Below are positions 1 to 13,273 of a DNA stretch of 28,384 bases, one piece after another. A model generated the notes under the pieces. The model made no database searches and was not told where the DNA came from. It worked only from the letters and a program-made list of their open reading frames with translations. The position numbers were made by a program, and so were the translations under genes. The DNA comes from an uncultured Candidatus Pelagibacter sp. (GTDB lineage Bacteria; Pseudomonadota; Alphaproteobacteria; Pelagibacterales; Pelagibacteraceae), in contig CAJQRT010000039.1 of NCBI GenBank assembly GCA_905612335.1, positions 1 through 28,384 on the forward strand, written 5' to 3'. Numbering within the stretch: position 1 is the stretch's first letter; every line of letters begins with the position of its first letter.

Positions 1-8
1 TATTATTT

Positions 9-1127
9 ATGAATAAAAATGTGAACATAAAAAGCATAATAATTGATAAACCACTGAAATTAGATTGTGGTCAGACTATTAATGATTTTCCTTTAGCTTA
101 TGAAACTTACGGTGCTCTTAATGAAAAAAAGGATAATGCTATTTTAGTCTTTCATGCTTTAACCGGTGATCAATTTGTTTCTGGAATAAACCCAATAACT
201 AAAAAAGATGGTTGGTGGTCATATGCTGTCGGTCCTAATAAGGCTATTGATACAAATAAATATTTTATAATTTGTGCTAATGTTATTGGTGGATGTTTAG
301 GTTCTTTTGGCCCTAGCAATACTAACTCTGAAACAAATAAAGTTTACGGAACCACCTTCCCTATTATTACAATAAATGACATGGTAAATGCACAGCACAA
401 CCTTTTAGATTTTTTTCAAATTGAAAAATTATTTGCGGTCATGGGTGGATCTATGGGTGGTATGCAAGTTCTCCAATTTATAAGTAATTTTCCTGACAGG
501 GCAGAAATAGCAATTCCAATTGCTTGTACTTCAAGTCATTCAGCACAAAATATTGCTTTTAACGAACTTGGCAGACAATCTATAATGGCTGATACAAACT
601 GGATAAATGGAGACTATGCAAATCAAAATAAAAACCCCAATAAAGGCTTATCAGTTGCAAGAATGGCTGCTCATATAACTTATTTATCTAAAAATGGTTT
701 ACAAGAAAAGTTTGGAAGAAAATTACAAGAAAGAGATGATTTAAAATTTGGTTTTGATGCAGATTTCCAAATAGAAAGTTATTTAAGACATCAAGGATCT
801 GTATTTGTTGATAGGTTTGATGCTAACAGTTATTTGTATATTACAAGAGCAATGGATTATTTTGACTTAACTAAAGAGTATGGTGGAAATTTATCAAAAG
901 CTTTTGAAAAAACTAAAACCAAATTTCTTGTTATATCGTTCACTTCGGATTGGCTTTATCCAACTTCTGAAAATAAAGAAATTGTTATAGCTTTAAATGC
1001 AATTGGAGCAGACGTTGCATTTGTAGAAATTGAATCTGACAAAGGACATGACTCTTTTCTTTTAGATGTTCCTGAATTTTTGAATACTTTAAAGGATTAT
1101 ATTAACAACTCTTATTTAACAATTTAA
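9..1127 (+). CDS. metX: Homoserine O-acyltransferase (MetX)
   Basis: Acylates the hydroxyl of L-homoserine, normally with acetyl-CoA, to activate it for sulfur incorporation in cytoplasmic methionine synthesis. The 372-residue alpha/beta-hydrolase fold protein has the family's usual length. The nucleophile elbow GGSMGG places Ser148 as nucleophile, with Asp314 (in SDWLYP) and His347 (in KGHDSF) completing the triad. The [13 protein letters not shown] stretch (91-103) is typical of MetX. It is followed after 2 bases by metW, its usual partner. Acyl-donor choice (acetyl versus succinyl) varies among MetX proteins and cannot be settled by eye. The ATG lies 8 bases from the window edge, so any promoter or SAM riboswitch upstream is out of view. 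Family assignment is firm. Confidence 0.95.
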   Translation: MNKNVNIKSIIIDKPLKLDCGQTINDFPLAYETYGALNEKKDNAILVFHALTGDQFVSGINPITKKDGWWSYAVGPNKAIDTNKYFIICANVIGGCLGSFGPSNTNSETNKVYGTTFPIITINDMVNAQHNLLDFFQIEKLFAVMGGSMGGMQVLQFISNFPDRAEIAIPIACTSSHSAQNIAFNELGRQSIMADTNWINGDYANQNKNPNKGLSVARMAAHITYLSKNGLQEKFGRKLQERDDLKFGFDADFQIESYLRHQGSVFVDRFDANSYLYITRAMDYFDLTKEYGGNLSKAFEKTKTKFLVISFTSDWLYPTSENKEIVIALNAIGADVAFVEIESDKGHDSFLLDVPEFLNTLKDYINNSYLTI

Positions 1128-1129
1128 CC

Positions 1130-1726
1130 ATGAAACAAGAATTTAAAATAATTTCTGATTTTATTGAAAAAAACACAAGAGTTTTAGATGTTGGATGTGG
1201 GGATGGAACATTAATGGAATATTTAAAGACTAATAAAGAAATAGATATAAGAGGAATTGAAATTTCTAAAAGTAATTCTCAAAAGTGTGTAAGTAAAGGT
1301 TTAACTGTTATTGAAGGAGATGCAGAAAAAGATCTGACGCAATTTCCAGATAGTTCTTTTGATTTTGTGATTTTGAGCCAAACACTTCAAGCTTTCCTAA
1401 ATCCAGAAATAGTTATTCGGGAACTTTTAAGAGTGGGGAAAAAAGCCATTGTTACAGTACCAAATTTTGGATTTTGGAAAGTAAGGCTTCATTTACTAAT
1501 CAAAGGAACAATGCCTATTACAAAAAATCTACCTGATGAATGGTACAACACTCCAAATCTACATATGTGTACGATTAAAGATTTTTATAACTTTTGCCAT
1601 GATAGAAAAATTAAATTAGATAAAGCATTAGCACTTCACAATGAAAAAACCTCTCCTATCAATGAAATAAATCTTAATATTAAAAATCTGTCAGCTGAAT
1701 TGGGAATTTTTTTAATTGAGAAATAG
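1130..1726 (+). CDS. metW: Methionine biosynthesis protein MetW (SAM-methyltransferase-like)
   Basis: MetW is a small class I methyltransferase-fold protein that accompanies MetX and is associated with homoserine acylation. Its own methyltransferase reaction is not established. The 198-residue protein shows the SAM-binding motif I as VLDVGCGDG (18-26), an acidic strand end in FDFVILSQTLQ, and the MetW-type PNFGFWKVRLHLL segment after the core. It begins 2 bases after metX and its TAG directly abuts the gloB ATG, so the three genes are probably cotranscribed and translationally linked. No strong Shine-Dalgarno sequence precedes the ATG. A generic methyltransferase is the alternative, but pairing with metX and the PNFGFW segment favour MetW. 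Confidence 0.92.
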   Translation: MKQEFKIISDFIEKNTRVLDVGCGDGTLMEYLKTNKEIDIRGIEISKSNSQKCVSKGLTVIEGDAEKDLTQFPDSSFDFVILSQTLQAFLNPEIVIRELLRVGKKAIVTVPNFGFWKVRLHLLIKGTMPITKNLPDEWYNTPNLHMCTIKDFYNFCHDRKIKLDKALALHNEKTSPINEINLNIKNLSAELGIFLIEK

Positions 1727-2446
1727 ATGAAAATTCAAATAATACCTTGCTTGCAAGATAACTACTCTTATTTGATAATTAATGAAGAAAATAATACTGC
1801 ATGCGTAATTGACCCTAGTGAGGCTGATCCTATTATTGAATATTTAGAGAATAATGAAATTAAATTAAAGTTTATATTAAATACACATCACCATTATGAT
1901 CATGTGGGTGGAAATAAAGAATTAAAAGAAAAATATGGAGCAAGTGTTATCGGATATAGTGGGGACAAACAAAGAATCCCTGAAATAGATATATTGCTTA
2001 ACGATCAAGAAACTTGGATACATGAAAATTTTGAAGCTAAGGTAATCTATATTCCAGGACATACTCTTGGTCACATTTGTTTTTACTTTTATAAAGAAAA
2101 ATCTGTTTTTACTGGTGATACTCTTTTTTCTTTGGGCTGTGGAAGAATATTTGAAGGTACATACTCTCAGATGTTTGATTCTTTAATGAAATTCAAGAAG
2201 TTACCAGAAGACACAAAAGTTTATTGTGGTCATGAATATACCAAAAAAAATTCAGATTTTTGCTTAACTCATGATGTAAATAACAACAATCTCAAAACCA
2301 TGATACATCGTATAAATACAAGGTTAAAAAATGGTTTACCCACTATTCCATCAACTATTAAGGATGAATTAGAGTGTAATATTTTCCTTAGGTCCAGCAA
2401 TCTAGAAACCTTTTCAAAATTAAGGGATTTAAAGGATAATTTCTAA
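1727..2446 (+). CDS. gloB: Hydroxyacylglutathione hydrolase (glyoxalase II)
   Basis: A metallo-beta-lactamase-fold hydrolase that cleaves S-lactoylglutathione to D-lactate and glutathione, the second step of methylglyoxal detoxification in the cytosol. The 239-residue protein has the binuclear metal site: THHHYDH gives His54, His56, Asp58 and His59; GHTLGH gives His112; FTGDT gives Asp131; CGHEY gives His169. The C-terminal helical domain ends with a NIFLR element resembling the conserved NPFLR of glyoxalase II. That separates it from other metallo-hydrolases of this fold. Its ATG follows the metW stop with no gap. The link to methionine genes is positional only. No gloA is present in the window. 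Confidence 0.93.
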   Translation: MKIQIIPCLQDNYSYLIINEENNTACVIDPSEADPIIEYLENNEIKLKFILNTHHHYDHVGGNKELKEKYGASVIGYSGDKQRIPEIDILLNDQETWIHENFEAKVIYIPGHTLGHICFYFYKEKSVFTGDTLFSLGCGRIFEGTYSQMFDSLMKFKKLPEDTKVYCGHEYTKKNSDFCLTHDVNNNNLKTMIHRINTRLKNGLPTIPSTIKDELECNIFLRSSNLETFSKLRDLKDNF

Positions 2447-2457
2447 CTTATTCGGAC

Positions 2458-2485
2458 TTGACTATAATAGGCTCGAGACTATATT
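2458..2485 (+). promoter_or_regulatory. Sigma70-type promoter upstream of rplU
   Basis: TTGACT (2458-2463) and TATATT (2480-2485) are separated by 16 bases, close to -35/-10 consensus, in the 65-base gap between gloB and rplU. Transcription would start near 2491-2493, giving a leader of about 20 bases, too short for a structured L21 leader. A TATAAT at 2463-2468 could be an alternative -10 box, but has no matching -35. This is the clearest promoter in the left block and would serve rplU-rpmA-obgE and probably the genes after them. Confidence 0.6.
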
Positions 2486-2511
2486 GCTGCTTATAAAAAA
2501 CAGATTAAACA

Positions 2512-2928
2512 ATGTCATACGCAATCATACAAACAGGTGGAAAACAGTACAAAGTAAAGGCTGGAGAAATACTTAAAATCGAGAGATTAGAAGACTCTAA
2601 AACTGAAACTAAGATAGAATTTAAAGAAATTCTGGCTTATGGAGATGATAAAATAATAGAAGTTGGATCACCAACTGTTGAAGGTGCAAAAGTTGAAGCT
2701 GACCTTGTTGAAAATGGTAAAAATAGAACAATACTAATCTTCAAGAAAAGAAGAAGACAAAATTCAAGAAGAAAAAATGGTCATAGACAACAATATTCAT
2801 TAATAAGAATTAGTAAAATTTTTTCAAAAGATGGAAAAGTTTTAGCTGAAGCCGAAAAAATGATTAAACCAACTAAAAAAATTGAAAAAGTGGAAGCTAA
2901 AGTAGAAGCAGAAACAGCAAGTAAATAA
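2512..2928 (+). CDS. rplU: 50S ribosomal protein L21
   Basis: A 23S rRNA-binding protein of the large ribosomal subunit. The start [15 protein letters not shown] and the basic RNA-binding loop [18 protein letters not shown] (77-94) are diagnostic. The conserved core ends near residue 103, about the full length of most bacterial L21 proteins. A Lys/Glu/Ala-rich tail of about 35 residues (104-138, with KVEAKVEAE) follows and looks flexible or weakly helical. The next gene, rpmA, begins 3 bases later, the near-universal rplU-rpmA order. No Shine-Dalgarno sequence is evident, but a strong promoter lies upstream. Confidence 0.97.
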   Translation: MSYAIIQTGGKQYKVKAGEILKIERLEDSKTETKIEFKEILAYGDDKIIEVGSPTVEGAKVEADLVENGKNRTILIFKKRRRQNSRRKNGHRQQYSLIRISKIFSKDGKVLAEAEKMIKPTKKIEKVEAKVEAETASK

Positions 2929-2931
2929 ATT

Positions 2932-5295
<2,364 letters not shown>

Positions 5296-5296
5296 A

Positions 5297-6547
5297 ATGA
5301 GTCGATATATGAACTTAATAGGGAAAAGTGCTAAAAAAGCATCACTTGAAAAGATTAATTCCACACTAAAAAATAAAATTTTAAAAAGATATGCGTTATT
5401 ACTAGATAAAGAGAGAAACTCTATAATTAAAGAGAATATGAAAGATATAAAGTTTTCTCAAAAAAAGGGATTAAAGAATAATTTAATTGATAGACTAACC
5501 ATTGGCCATAAAGAATTAGACAATATAAAAAATTCAATAAATAAAATTACTAAATTAAAAGATCCTGTTGATAATACTCTTGAAAAATGGAGTAGACCTA
5601 ATGGTTTAAAAATTAAAAGAGTATCTATACCTATTGGGGTTATTGGAGTTATATATGAAAGTAGACCCAATGTTACTGCAGATGTTGCTAGCTTATGTTT
5701 TAAATCTGGAAATGCTGTAATTTTAAAAGGTGGGTCAGAAGCAATAAATACTAATAAAATTTTAGCTAAGTTATTTCGAAAGGCGCTCAAGGAAAATGGA
5801 GTTAATGAAAATTTTATTCAATTTATAGATTCTAAAGATAGAAAAATGGTTGATTTTATGCTTTCAAAAATGAAAGACTATATTGATGTGATCATACCAC
5901 GTGGAGGTAAAAATTTAGTAAAAATAGTTCAGGAGTTTTCAACTGTACCCATCATTGGACATTTAGAAGGTCTATGCCACACTTTTGTTGATAAGGATGC
6001 AGAACTAAAAATGGCTATAAATATAATTTATAATGCTAAATTAAGAAATACCAGTATTTGTGGTGCTACTGAAACAATTTTAATTCATGAAAAAATTATT
6101 AAAAAATTTTGTAATCCTATTTTAAAAAAACTTGAAGAAAGTAACTGCAAAATATATGGAGATCATTTTTTAAGTAAACATTATGAGGGTAGAATTTTTC
6201 CTGCAAAAGAAAAGGATTGGTCTACAGAATACTTAGCAGCAACAGTATCTGTAAAGACTGTAAAAAGCTGTGATGAAGCAATCAAGCATATTAACAAATA
6301 CGGAACTATGCATACAGATTCTATAATTACTAAAAATAAAAAGACTGCAGAAAAATTTTTAAAAAACGTTAAAAGTTCAATAGCAATGCATAACACATCA
6401 ACCCAGTTTGCTGATGGTGGGGAGTTTGGGTTCGGTGGAGAAGTGGGCATTTCAACAAACACACTTCCACCAAGAGGGCCTGTGGGTTTAGGTCAGCTTA
6501 TTTCTTATAAATATGAAGTTGTTAGTAATGGTCAGACTAGAAAATAA
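5297..6547 (+). CDS. proA: Gamma-glutamyl phosphate reductase
   Basis: NADPH-dependent reduction of gamma-glutamyl phosphate to glutamate-5-semialdehyde, the second proline step. The labile intermediate is handed over from ProB. The 416-residue aldehyde-dehydrogenase-superfamily protein has catalytic Cys255 in NTSICGATET, the signature VIYESRPNVT (118-127), LKGGSEA (143-149) and the terminal GEFGFGGEVGISTN segment. GAGG-like Shine-Dalgarno bases (GAGG in the proB 3' end, 6 bases before ATG) support this start. proC, needed to finish proline, is not in the window. Confidence 0.97.
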   Translation: MSRYMNLIGKSAKKASLEKINSTLKNKILKRYALLLDKERNSIIKENMKDIKFSQKKGLKNNLIDRLTIGHKELDNIKNSINKITKLKDPVDNTLEKWSRPNGLKIKRVSIPIGVIGVIYESRPNVTADVASLCFKSGNAVILKGGSEAINTNKILAKLFRKALKENGVNENFIQFIDSKDRKMVDFMLSKMKDYIDVIIPRGGKNLVKIVQEFSTVPIIGHLEGLCHTFVDKDAELKMAINIIYNAKLRNTSICGATETILIHEKIIKKFCNPILKKLEESNCKIYGDHFLSKHYEGRIFPAKEKDWSTEYLAATVSVKTVKSCDEAIKHINKYGTMHTDSIITKNKKTAEKFLKNVKSSIAMHNTSTQFADGGEFGFGGEVGISTNTLPPRGPVGLGQLISYKYEVVSNGQTRK

Positions 6548-7070
6548 ATTGAAATTACAAAAAATCAGAATTGGTATTTTGGGAGGCACTTTTGATCCAG
6601 CTCATAAAGGACATTTAGAAATATCTTTACAAGCTAAAAAAAGATTTGAACTAAAGAATATTATTTGGGCGATTACAAAACAGAATCCATTTAAAGAAAA
6701 AAGTAGCTCTAATTTAAGAAGCAGAACACAGTTTGCAAAAAAATTAATAGATAAGAATGATTTTATTAAAGTGAAATTTTATGAAGATAAAATAGCATCC
6801 AATAGAACGATTGATTTAATTAAATATTTAAATAAAAACAAAAAATTTGAAATATATTTCATTATGGGTGCTGACAACCTTATTAATTTTCATAAGTGGT
6901 ATAAATGGAAGTCTATTATAAGTAAGTGCAATATTCTTGTATTTGATCGTCAAGGCTACAAGGCAAAATCTTTAAAGTCAGTAACATTTGGTAGAACAAA
7001 TAAAAAAAAGCTGACATTTATCAATTTTAAAAAAGTCAATATTTCATCTTCTCAATTAAGAAAAGTTTGA
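6528..7070 (+). CDS. nadD: Nicotinate-nucleotide adenylyltransferase
   Basis: Transfers AMP from ATP to nicotinate mononucleotide to give deamido-NAD in NAD synthesis. The nucleotidyltransferase motif GGTFDPAHKGH (19-29) and terminal ISSSQLRK (172-179, the ISSTxxR element) identify the family. At about 180 residues it is short: the chain stops right after the ISS element, lacking the 20-25 residues that follow in E. coli NadD. Short tails are common in alphaproteobacterial NadD as far as I recall. The start is uncertain: ATG 6513, ATG 6528 or TTG 6549, all within or just after the proA end. None has a strong ribosome-binding site. I chose 6528 as a compromise. rsfS follows, the usual nadD-rsfS pairing. 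Confidence 0.9.
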   Translation: MVRLENKLKLQKIRIGILGGTFDPAHKGHLEISLQAKKRFELKNIIWAITKQNPFKEKSSSNLRSRTQFAKKLIDKNDFIKVKFYEDKIASNRTIDLIKYLNKNKKFEIYFIMGADNLINFHKWYKWKSIISKCNILVFDRQGYKAKSLKSVTFGRTNKKKLTFINFKKVNISSSQLRKV

Positions 7071-7086
7071 TAAGGTTTTTAAATTA

Positions 7087-7437
7087 ATGCATAAAAATAA
7101 AGATCTCAAAAGCATCATATTAGATACTCTGGATTCCAATAAAGCTTTGGATATAATTTCTATCGACCTTAAAAATAAAAGTTCCATGGCAGACTATATG
7201 ATCATAGCAAGTGGAACTTCTTCAAGACATATTCAAGCTTTATCTGAGCAAGTCCTAGAAAAACTAAAAACTAATGGAGTTAAAAATTCTAAGATAGAAG
7301 GACAAGAAAGTTTAGACTGGAAATTAGTTGATGGCATTGATTTGATCGTTCATATTTTTAATCCTGATAAAAGAAAATTTTATGAGCTTGAAAAAATATG
7401 GTCAGAACTAATTCCCAAAGAAAAAGTAATGATATAA
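7087..7437 (+). CDS. rsfS: Ribosomal silencing factor RsfS
   Basis: Binds L14 on the 50S subunit and blocks subunit joining when nutrients are scarce. The 116-residue length fits the family. MIIASGTSSRHIQALSEQV (38-56) and the WKLVDGIDLIVHIF / KRKFYELEKIW region are characteristic. The start is supported by an AAGG at 7072-7075, about 11 bases before ATG. The gene follows nadD as in most bacteria. In many proteobacteria rlmH (the 23S m3Psi methyltransferase) comes next; here the signal peptide of ctpA begins 5 bases after the stop. Confidence 0.95.
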   Translation: MHKNKDLKSIILDTLDSNKALDIISIDLKNKSSMADYMIIASGTSSRHIQALSEQVLEKLKTNGVKNSKIEGQESLDWKLVDGIDLIVHIFNPDKRKFYELEKIWSELIPKEKVMI

Positions 7438-7442
7438 ATCAT

Positions 7443-8573
7443 ATGAAAAAAAAGATATTTTTTATCATCGTATCTCTATTTTTTTTTGAAAAAAGTTTTT
7501 CTGAAAATACTGATATTTATAAAAAAATAGACCTATTTGGTGAGGTGCTTGAAAAAATTAGCAAAGAATATGTTGATGAAGTAGACCAATCAAAAAGTAT
7601 GGATGCCGCAATAAATGGACTACTGCAATCTTTAGATCCTTATTCTGCATATATGACACCTGAAAGTTTTGAGGGTATGCAAACTGAAACAAGTGGTAAG
7701 TTTGGTGGTCTTGGGATTGAGGTTGGCATGGAATCAGGTGTGGTAAAAGTAATCACTCCTATTGATAATACTCCAGCTTCAAAAGCAGGGTTAAAAGCAG
7801 GAGATTATATTGTAAAAATTGATGGTGTGCAGGTGCAAGGTAAATCATTAATGGATGCTGTTGATTTAATGAGAGGACTTGTTGGGTCTAGTATTGAAAT
7901 AACCATTAGAAGACGAGGTGTTAAAAAAGCACTAATCTTTAATATAACGAGAGAAATTATTCAAGTTCAATCAGTTAAATCAGAACTTATTGATAATAAC
8001 ATTGGTTACATTAGGTTAACTTCTTTTAATGAAAATAGTAGTGATCAAATTAAAGAAAAAGTTAAAAAACTAAATAAAAATAAAAACTTAAAAGGATATA
8101 TTTTAGATTTAAGAAATAATCCTGGCGGTTTACTTTCTCAGGCTATTAAAATATCTGATTTTTTTCTAGAGAATGGTGAAATCGTATCAACAAAAAGCCG
8201 ACAAGCCTCAGAAAATCGAAAATGGTTTGCTAAAAAGGGTGATTTAACAAATGGTAAAACACTAATTATACTTATTAACTATGGGTCAGCATCAGCTTCA
8301 GAAATAGTAGCTGGCGCATTAAAAGATCATAAAAGAGCAATTTTAGTTGGTGAGAATAGTTATGGAAAAGGCTCTGTACAATCAATAATTCCACTTAAGA
8401 ATAGAGGAGCTATTAGACTAACAATTGCAAAATATTATCTCCCTTCAGGAAAATCTATTTCAAAAGTTGGAGTAACACCTGACATAGAAGTGGTAGAAAG
8501 TTCAGAAGACTTTAAATTTAATTCTGAGACAGATAATCAATTAAACTTTGCAATAAAATTACTCAACGGATAA
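7443..8573 (+). CDS. ctpA: S41 family carboxy-terminal processing protease
   Basis: Periplasmic serine protease that trims C-termini or degrades envelope proteins. From ATG 7443 the product is 376 residues. A Sec signal peptide (KKK, hydrophobic 5-15, probable cleavage near residue 20) leads into a helical region, a PDZ domain (about 85-165) and the S41 core. The active site reads as Ser284 (in GSASASE) and Lys309 (in YGKGSVQ), 25 residues apart as in Prc and CtpB, with Gln313 matching the third CtpB residue. An in-frame ATG at 7398 would add 15 polar residues inside rsfS and bury the signal peptide, so I rejected it. rppH abuts it. Confidence 0.93.
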   Translation: MKKKIFFIIVSLFFFEKSFSENTDIYKKIDLFGEVLEKISKEYVDEVDQSKSMDAAINGLLQSLDPYSAYMTPESFEGMQTETSGKFGGLGIEVGMESGVVKVITPIDNTPASKAGLKAGDYIVKIDGVQVQGKSLMDAVDLMRGLVGSSIEITIRRRGVKKALIFNITREIIQVQSVKSELIDNNIGYIRLTSFNENSSDQIKEKVKKLNKNKNLKGYILDLRNNPGGLLSQAIKISDFFLENGEIVSTKSRQASENRKWFAKKGDLTNGKTLIILINYGSASASEIVAGALKDHKRAILVGENSYGKGSVQSIIPLKNRGAIRLTIAKYYLPSGKSISKVGVTPDIEVVESSEDFKFNSETDNQLNFAIKLLNG

Positions 8574-9050
8574 ATGACAAACAATAATACAAGCCTGCCT
8601 CTTAGAAGTGGAGTTGGAATTGTTGTTTTAAATAAAGATAATAAAATCTTTGTTGCACAAAGAATAGATAATCAAAAAAATTTCTGGCAAATGCCTCAAG
8701 GTGGTGTTGATGAGGGAGAAAATTACCTAACTGCCGCCTATAGAGAATTAGAAGAGGAAACCAGTATAAAGAATGTTGACTTAATAAAGGAACTGGATGG
8801 TTTAATCTCTTACGAGCTACCTAAAAATTTACTAGGTGTGATATGGAAAGGCAAATATAGAGGTCAAGAACAAAAATGGTTTGTAATGAGATTTTTAGGG
8901 CAAGATAGTGAAATTAATATTAAAACTAAAAATCCCGAGTTCTGTGAATGGAAATGGATTGACCTTGAAAAGATTACTGACCTAGTTGTAGACTTTAAAT
9001 TACACGTATATGAAGATGTTAAAAAAAAGGTTAAAGAGATTCTTAGTTAA
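8574..9050 (+). CDS. rppH: RNA pyrophosphohydrolase (Nudix)
   Basis: Removes pyrophosphate from 5' ends of triphosphorylated mRNA, or hydrolyses dinucleoside polyphosphates, which starts 5'-dependent mRNA decay. The 158-residue protein matches the RppH/NudH type: RSGVGIVVLN, WQMPQGGVDEGE, and a Nudix box with Gly43, Glu49, Arg57-Glu58, Glu61-Glu62. The usual Gly before the last hydrophobic residue of the box is Ser64 (RELEEETSI). The metal-binding glutamates are intact, so activity is expected. The ATG follows the ctpA stop directly. The 3' end overlaps the convergent atpC by 8 bases. Confidence 0.92.
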   Translation: MTNNNTSLPLRSGVGIVVLNKDNKIFVAQRIDNQKNFWQMPQGGVDEGENYLTAAYRELEEETSIKNVDLIKELDGLISYELPKNLLGVIWKGKYRGQEQKWFVMRFLGQDSEINIKTKNPEFCEWKWIDLEKITDLVVDFKLHVYEDVKKKVKEILS

Positions 9051-9058
9051 GAGTTTTT
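9040..9058 (+). terminator. Possible compact terminator at the rppH/atpC convergence
   Basis: TTCTT (9040-9044) can pair with AAGAG (9049-9053) around an AGTT loop, followed by TTTTT (9054-9058). The hairpin contains the rppH stop and the atpC stop. It is short and A/T-rich, so intrinsic termination would be weak. It is the only hairpin-plus-U-run I see where the two transcription blocks meet. On the - strand an uninterrupted run of eight T (complement of 9021-9028) lies a little further downstream of atpC. Confidence 0.3.
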
Positions 9059-9435
9059 AGCACATCAATTTTTTGATCCACTAAATATTTATTTTGATCT
9101 GTAATTTCACTATTTTTTGAATACTCTTCTGCTTGTGTTAGTAGTTCACTAATTTTATCTTTATCAAAATCTTTGATATTAAAAATCGAGCTTGTTAGTA
9201 CCGACAAATTATTATTCTTAAATTCAACAATTCCATCTTCAACATAATAATGCTCCTCTCCAGACTTAGAAAAGATTTTGATAATACCAGGTTTTAAAAA
9301 TGAAATGATTGATATGTGATCTTTTAAAATTCCCATTTCTCCTTCAAAAGCTGGCACAACAACTTCCGTTACATCTTCTTTTGAAAGAAAAGATTTCTCA
9401 GGGTTTACTATTTCTATCTTAAACTCTTCACTCAT
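9043..9435 (-). CDS. atpC: F1 ATP synthase subunit epsilon
   Basis: Part of the central stalk that turns with gamma and restrains ATP hydrolysis. The 130-residue protein starts with the beta-sandwich domain (FKIEIVNPEKSFLS, VVVPAFEGEMGILKDHI at 26-42, the conserved GxxGxxxxH region). It ends with a helical hairpin (about 90-130) bearing the TQAEEYS stretch. Length is normal. It is last in atpHAGDC, 2 bases after atpD, and ends inside the convergent rppH tail. Confidence 0.95.
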   Translation of the reverse strand: MSEEFKIEIVNPEKSFLSKEDVTEVVVPAFEGEMGILKDHISIISFLKPGIIKIFSKSGEEHYYVEDGIVEFKNNNLSVLTSSIFNIKDFDKDKISELLTQAEEYSKNSEITDQNKYLVDQKIDVLKTLN

Positions 9436-9437
9436 TA

Positions 9438-11734
<2,297 letters not shown>

Positions 11735-11737
11735 ATA

Positions 11738-13273
11738 TTATGAATTAAAGTTTTTCTTAAGCTCCATTATTACTTCAACCAATAATTTTTCAGTATCTTC
11801 TTCAAGCTTACCTGAGCTTAAAACAGATTCTAAAATTTCCGGTTTTTCAGATTTACATTTTTCAATAATTTTAGACTCAAACTCAGCAATATCTTTAAGC
11901 TCTACATCATCTAAATAACCTTTAACTCCACAAAAAACTGAAATTACTTGTTCAGCAACTGTCATTGGAGAATATTGTTTTTGTTTTAGAAGTTCAGTTA
12001 ATTTTGAACCTCTATTTAAAAGTTTTTGAGTTGATGCATCTAAATCAGATCCAAATTGTGCGAAGGCTGCCATTTCTCTATATTGAGCTAGCTCAAGTTT
12101 CATTGAACCAGAAACTTTTTTCATTGCTTTTGTTTGTGCTGCAGATCCAACTCTAGAAACTGATAAACCAACGTTAATCGCTGGTCTAATTCCTTGGTTA
12201 AACAATTCTGTTTCAAGAAATATTTGTCCATCAGTAATTGATATAACATTAGTAGGGATAAACGCTGATACGTCTCCACCTTGCGTTTCAATTATTGGAA
12301 GAGCGGTTAATGATCCTCCACCATGCTCATCACTAAGCTTGGCAGCTCTTTCAAGCAATCTACTGTGTAAGTAAAATACGTCTCCTGGGTAAGCTTCCCT
12401 TCCTGGAGGTCTTCTTAATAAAAGTGACATTTGTCTGTAAGCTACAGCCTGTTTAGATAAATCATCATAAATGATTAATGCATGCATACCATTATCTCTA
12501 TAAAATTCACCCATTGTACAGCCAGTATAAGGCGCTAAGAATTGAAGTGGTGCTGCGTCTGAAGCTGTAGCAGCTACAATTGTTGTGTATTCCATTGCAC
12601 CAGCTTCTTCTAGGGTTTTTTGAATTTGTCTAACTGTAGATCTTTTTTGACCTATGGCTACGTAAATACAGTAAAGTTTTTGCTTCTCATCTCCAGATTC
12701 ATTTATTTTTTTCTGGTTAATGATTGCATCAATAGCAACCGCAGTTTTTCCTGTTTGTCTGTCACCAATAATTAATTCACGCTGTCCTCTTCCAACAGGT
12801 ACTAAACTATCAATTGATTTTAAGCCTGTTTGCATTGGTTCACTAACAGATTGTCTTGGAATAATTCCAGGAGCTTTTACTTCAACTCTGCTTCTTTTTG
12901 TTGCTTTATCGAGAGCTCCTTTGCCATCAATTGGATTTCCCAATCCATCAACAACTCTTCCTAATAATTCTTTTCCAACAGGTGTATCAACAATACTTCC
13001 TGTTCTTTTAACAACATCACCTTCTTTAATTTTTCTATCATCTCCAAAAATTACAACTCCAACATTTTCACTTTCTAAGTTTAGAGCCATTCCTTTTGAT
13101 CCGTCAGAAAATTCTACCATCTCACCAGCTTGAACATTATCTAGTCCATATACTCTAGCAATACCGTCTCCAACTGATAAAACTTGACCAACTTCAGTTA
13201 CTTCTGCTTTATCACCAAATTTTTTAATTTGTTCTTTTAATATCTTTGTTACTTCTGATGGGTTTATATCCAT
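11738..13273 (-). CDS. atpA: F1 ATP synthase subunit alpha
   Basis: Non-catalytic nucleotide-binding subunit of the F1 hexamer. The 511-residue protein shows the N-terminal beta-barrel ([14 protein letters not shown] at 31-44), Walker A GDRQTGKT (170-177), [12 protein letters not shown], and [10 protein letters not shown] carrying the arginine finger. Its ATG directly abuts the atpH stop. A GAGG Shine-Dalgarno sequence formed by the last atpH codons lies 5 bases before ATG, so translation is probably coupled to atpH. Confidence 0.99.
   Translation of the reverse strand: MDINPSEVTKILKEQIKKFGDKAEVTEVGQVLSVGDGIARVYGLDNVQAGEMVEFSDGSKGMALNLESENVGVVIFGDDRKIKEGDVVKRTGSIVDTPVGKELLGRVVDGLGNPIDGKGALDKATKRSRVEVKAPGIIPRQSVSEPMQTGLKSIDSLVPVGRGQRELIIGDRQTGKTAVAIDAIINQKKINESGDEKQKLYCIYVAIGQKRSTVRQIQKTLEEAGAMEYTTIVAATASDAAPLQFLAPYTGCTMGEFYRDNGMHALIIYDDLSKQAVAYRQMSLLLRRPPGREAYPGDVFYLHSRLLERAAKLSDEHGGGSLTALPIIETQGGDVSAFIPTNVISITDGQIFLETELFNQGIRPAINVGLSVSRVGSAAQTKAMKKVSGSMKLELAQYREMAAFAQFGSDLDASTQKLLNRGSKLTELLKQKQYSPMTVAEQVISVFCGVKGYLDDVELKDIAEFESKIIEKCKSEKPEILESVLSSGKLEEDTEKLLVEVIMELKKNFNS

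Noticed and set aside
9..1127. Possible SAM riboswitch controlling metX
   Set aside because: Only 8 bases precede metX in the window, so a leader RNA cannot be seen or excluded.
7398..7442. Upstream ATG for ctpA inside rsfS
   Set aside because: It would place 15 polar residues ahead of a clear Sec signal peptide and overlap rsfS by 40 bases; ATG 7443 fits better.
7429..7442. Inverted repeat ATGAT/ATCAT just before the ctpA ATG
   Set aside because: Only five A/T-rich pairs; expected by chance in sequence of this composition.
12720..13133. Open frame of 137 codons on the + strand opposite atpA
   Set aside because: It is antisense to the highly conserved nucleotide-binding region of AtpA. Such frames arise from codon bias; the translation shows no recognisable domain and there is no ribosome-binding site.
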